From assembly GCA_000717735.1 (NCBI GenBank), contig JOBE01000066.1:1-61482 (forward strand): a DNA stretch of 61,482 nt, in the 5' to 3' direction. A program made the translations under genes and the position numbers. Shown piece after piece: positions 59,547 to 61,482 of this stretch (positions are counted from its first letter, which is position 1; every line of letters starts with the position of its first letter). The DNA is from Streptomyces griseoluteus. GTDB lineage: Bacteria; Actinomycetota; Actinomycetes; Streptomycetales; Streptomycetaceae. The notes beneath the pieces were generated by a model, which was given only the letters and a program-made list of their open reading frames with translations, had not been told where the DNA came from and ran no database searches.

Positions 59547-59566
59547 ATACCCCCTAGGGGTATAAA
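59547..59566 (+). promoter_or_regulatory. CsoR-type palindrome and -10 box upstream of copZ
   Basis: ATACCCC-CTA-GGGGTAT (59547-59563) is a palindrome with perfect 7-bp arms, matching the known TACCC/GGGTA pattern of CsoR copper-repressor sites. It overlaps TATAAA (59561-59566), a likely -10 box about 40 bp upstream of the copZ ATG. A repressor bound here would block the promoter. The csoR gene itself is not in the window. Confidence 0.85.
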
Positions 59567-59606
59567 ATCCGTGGCGTACGGTCCTGAACCCACGAGGAGA
59601 ACCGCC

Positions 59607-59831
59607 ATGACCGCAGAGACGAAGACCGAACTCACCACCGTCTACCAGGTCAAGGGCATGACCTGCGGCCACTGCGAGGGCGCTGTCTCCGGCGAGATCT
59701 CCGAGCTGCCCGGCGTCTCCTCCGTCACGGCCGTCGCCGCCACCGGGCAGGTCACCGTCGTCTCCGCCGCCCCGCTCGACGAGGAGGCCGTCCGCGCCGC
59801 CGTCGACGAGGCCGGCTACGAGCTGGTCTGA
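59607..59831 (+). CDS. copZ: Copper chaperone, HMA domain
   Basis: A 74-residue heavy-metal-associated protein that carries Cu(I) to the CopA pump. The metal motif is MTCGHC (Cys20 and Cys23), preceded by VYQVKG. The rest has the ferredoxin-like betaalphabeta pattern (GAVSGEISELPGVSSVTAVAATGQVTV and EEAVRAAVDEAGYEL). RBS CGAGGAG is well placed. It is transcribed from the CsoR-type promoter and separated from copA by a strong hairpin. Confidence 0.95.
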   Translation: MTAETKTELTTVYQVKGMTCGHCEGAVSGEISELPGVSSVTAVAATGQVTVVSAAPLDEEAVRAAVDEAGYELV

Positions 59832-59851
59832 CCGCTCGCCCCCACCGCCTC

Positions 59852-59884
59852 GCAGGGCCGTACCGTTACCGGGTACGGCCCTGC
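59852..59884 (+). terminator. Hairpin between copZ and copA
   Basis: GCAGGGCCGTACC (59852-59864) pairs perfectly with GGTACGGCCCTGC (59872-59884), and ACCCTTTTCGG follows. It is probably a partial terminator that makes copZ message more abundant than copA. Confidence 0.75.
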
Positions 59885-59913
59885 ACCCTTTTCGGCACCT
59901 CCTGGAACCGCAC

Positions 59914-61482
59914 ATGCCCCGCACCACCGTCCCGGACGTCACCGTCGCGGACCCCGCCGCCCCGGTCACCGCCACCGTCACCGTCACCGAGCTGACCATC
60001 GGCGGGATGACCTGCGCCTCCTGCGCGGCCCGCGTCGAGAAGAAGCTCAACCGGATGGACGGCGTGACCGCGACCGTCAACTACGCCACGGAGAAGGCCC
60101 GGGTCGAGCACGCGCCGGAGATCGGGGTCGACGACCTGATCGCCACCGTCGTGAAGACCGGCTACACCGCCGAGGAGCCGCCGCCCCCGGAGGCGGAGAC
60201 GCTCCCCGAGCCGGGGATCGACCCCGCGTCGGCGACGGACCCCGAGCTCGCCCCGCTCCGGCAGCGGCTCACCGTCACCGCGCTGCTCTCCGCGCCCGTC
60301 GTCCTTCTCGCCATGGTCCCCGCGCTCCAGTTCGAGAACTGGCAGTGGCTCTCGCTCACCCTCGCCGCCCCCGCCGTCGTCTGGGGCGGACTGCCCTTCC
60401 ACCGGGCCGCCTGGACCAACCTCCGGCACGGCGCCGCCACCATGGACACCCTCGTCTCGGTCGGCACCATCGCCGCCTTCGGCTGGTCGCTCTGGGCCCT
60501 CTTCCTCGGCGACGCCGGCATGCCCGGCATGCGGCACGGCTTCGACCTGACCGTCGACCGCTCCGACGCCTCCTCCTCGATCTACCTGGAGGTCGCGGCC
60601 GGCGTCGTCACCTTCATCCTGCTCGGCCGCTACCTGGAGGCCCGCGCCAAGCGGAAGGCGGGCGCCGCGCTCCGGGCCCTGATGGAACTCGGCGCCAAGG
60701 ACGTCGCCGTACTGCGAGAGGGCACGGAGGTACGGATCCCGGTCGCCGCCCTGCGGACCGGCGACCTCTTCGTCGTACGCCCCGGGGAGAAGATCGCCAC
60801 CGACGGCACCGTCACCGAGGGCACGTCGGCGGTCGACGCGTCCCTGCTCACCGGCGAATCGCTGCCGCTCGACGTCACCGAGGGCGACACGGTCACCGGC
60901 GGCTGCGTCAACGTCTCCGGGCGGCTGGTCGTCCGCGCCACCCTGGTCGGCGCCGACACCCGGCTCGCCCGGATGGCGAAGCTCGTCGAGGACGCCCAGA
61001 ACGGCAAGGCCGAGGTGCAGCGGCTCGCCGACCGCGTCTCCGCCGTCTTCGTCCCGGTCGTGATCCTCATCGCGCTCGGCACCCTGGTCGCCTGGCTGCT
61101 CGTGACGGACGACGCGACCGCCGCGTTCACCGCCGCCGTCGCCGTCCTGATCATCGCCTGCCCCTGCGCCCTCGGCCTCGCCACCCCGACCGCCCTCATG
61201 GTCGGCACCGGCCGGGGCGCCCAGCTCGGCATCCTCATCAAGGGACCCGAGGTCCTGGAGACCACCCGCCGCGTCGACACGGTCGTCCTCGACAAGACCG
61301 GGACGGTCACCACCGGCCGCATGCGGCTGGCCGGCGTCCACGTGTACGGGGGGAAGTACGGCACCGACGCCACCGACGAGGTCCGGCTGCTGCGGCTCGC
61401 GGGCGCCCTGGAGCACGCCTCCGAGCACCCGGTGGCCCGCGCGGTCGCGGCCGGCGCCGCCGAGCGGTGCGGGGAGCTCCCC
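59914..61482 (+). CDS. copA: Copper-exporting P-type ATPase, 5' part (runs off right edge)
   Basis: The frame is open from ATG 59914 to the end of the window: 523 codons of a protein usually about 750. An N-terminal HMA domain has GMTCASC with Cys34 and Cys37. Further on are the transmembrane segments, the actuator TGES (LLTGESLPLDVTEGD), the copper-site CPC in the helix LIIACPCALGLATP, and the phosphorylation motif DKTGT near the right edge. It exports Cu(I) from the cytoplasm. It lies 82 nt after copZ, in the usual CopZ-CopA order. Confidence 0.95.
   Translation, partial: MPRTTVPDVTVADPAAPVTATVTVTELTIGGMTCASCAARVEKKLNRMDGVTATVNYATEKARVEHAPEIGVDDLIATVVKTGYTAEEPPPPEAETLPEPGIDPASATDPELAPLRQRLTVTALLSAPVVLLAMVPALQFENWQWLSLTLAAPAVVWGGLPFHRAAWTNLRHGAATMDTLVSVGTIAAFGWSLWALFLGDAGMPGMRHGFDLTVDRSDASSSIYLEVAAGVVTFILLGRYLEARAKRKAGAALRALMELGAKDVAVLREGTEVRIPVAALRTGDLFVVRPGEKIATDGTVTEGTSAVDASLLTGESLPLDVTEGDTVTGGCVNVSGRLVVRATLVGADTRLARMAKLVEDAQNGKAEVQRLADRVSAVFVPVVILIALGTLVAWLLVTDDATAAFTAAVAVLIIACPCALGLATPTALMVGTGRGAQLGILIKGPEVLETTRRVDTVVLDKTGTVTTGRMRLAGVHVYGGKYGTDATDEVRLLRLAGALEHASEHPVARAVAAGAAERCGELP

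Overview
The window is a stretch of a high-GC actinobacterial chromosome, almost certainly Streptomyces. It has very high G+C, many GTG starts, ATGA/TGATG-coupled genes, probable leaderless promoters, a SARP regulator, an AlkZ-type glycosylase and Streptomyces-type kdp and iol clusters. This assignment comes from gene content and base composition, not from a database search.

Region 1 (1 to about 21,960) is the right-hand part of an integrated siphovirus with an HK97-type head. From left to right it holds the end of the early genes (a DUF6221 protein, a lipoprotein, an HNH endonuclease, small coupled ORFs and a P-loop kinase). Next come packaging and head genes (TerS, TerL, portal, protease, capsid, connector), then tail genes (tube, a frameshifted assembly chaperone, tape measure, minor tail protein, fibre-like protein). 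A lysis cassette follows (amidase, holin, coiled-coil membrane protein). The region ends in a regulatory part with two XRE repressors and three tiny Cys-rich ORFs. It stops at the 3' half of a tRNA (anticodon loop reading TCT, probably Arg), which I interpret as attR; the integrase must lie left of the window.

Region 2 (about 22.0 to 26.4 kb) carries chromosomal genes: a secreted AMIN-like protein, a HhH-GPD-like protein, a secreted phytase-like esterase and an AlkZ-family glycosylase. Region 3 (26.4 to 33.3 kb) has a kdp potassium-pump operon (27-aa membrane ORF, kdpF, A, B, C) divergent from a uricase, then a pair of FluC fluoride-channel genes. Region 4 (33.6 to 41.5 kb) has a transposase-derived gene that appears domesticated, a GAF/PucR-type regulator, a SARP regulator, a DUF1772 membrane protein, a von Willebrand lipoprotein and a LuxR-type regulator.

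Region 5 (41.5 to 45.1 kb) is a two-gene ABC-2 transporter in which an exported alpha/beta hydrolase is fused through one membrane helix to the ATPase. Region 6 (45.2 to 51.8 kb) is a myo-inositol catabolic cluster (iolC-iolB-iolD-mmsA in one operon, with a divergent iolE/iolI-like gene). A consensus promoter and a 12-bp palindrome lie between the two transcription units, and an unusual 17-bp tandem repeat of start/stop signals lies between iolB and iolD. Region 7 (52.0 to 58.2 kb) has a small HTH protein, two tandem secreted propeller-repeat proteins downstream of an MMPL exporter, and a divergent TetR regulator with palindromic operators. Region 8 (58.2 kb to the end) has a CPA2 antiporter and a copper module: copZ behind a CsoR-type palindrome, then a copA that runs off the right edge.
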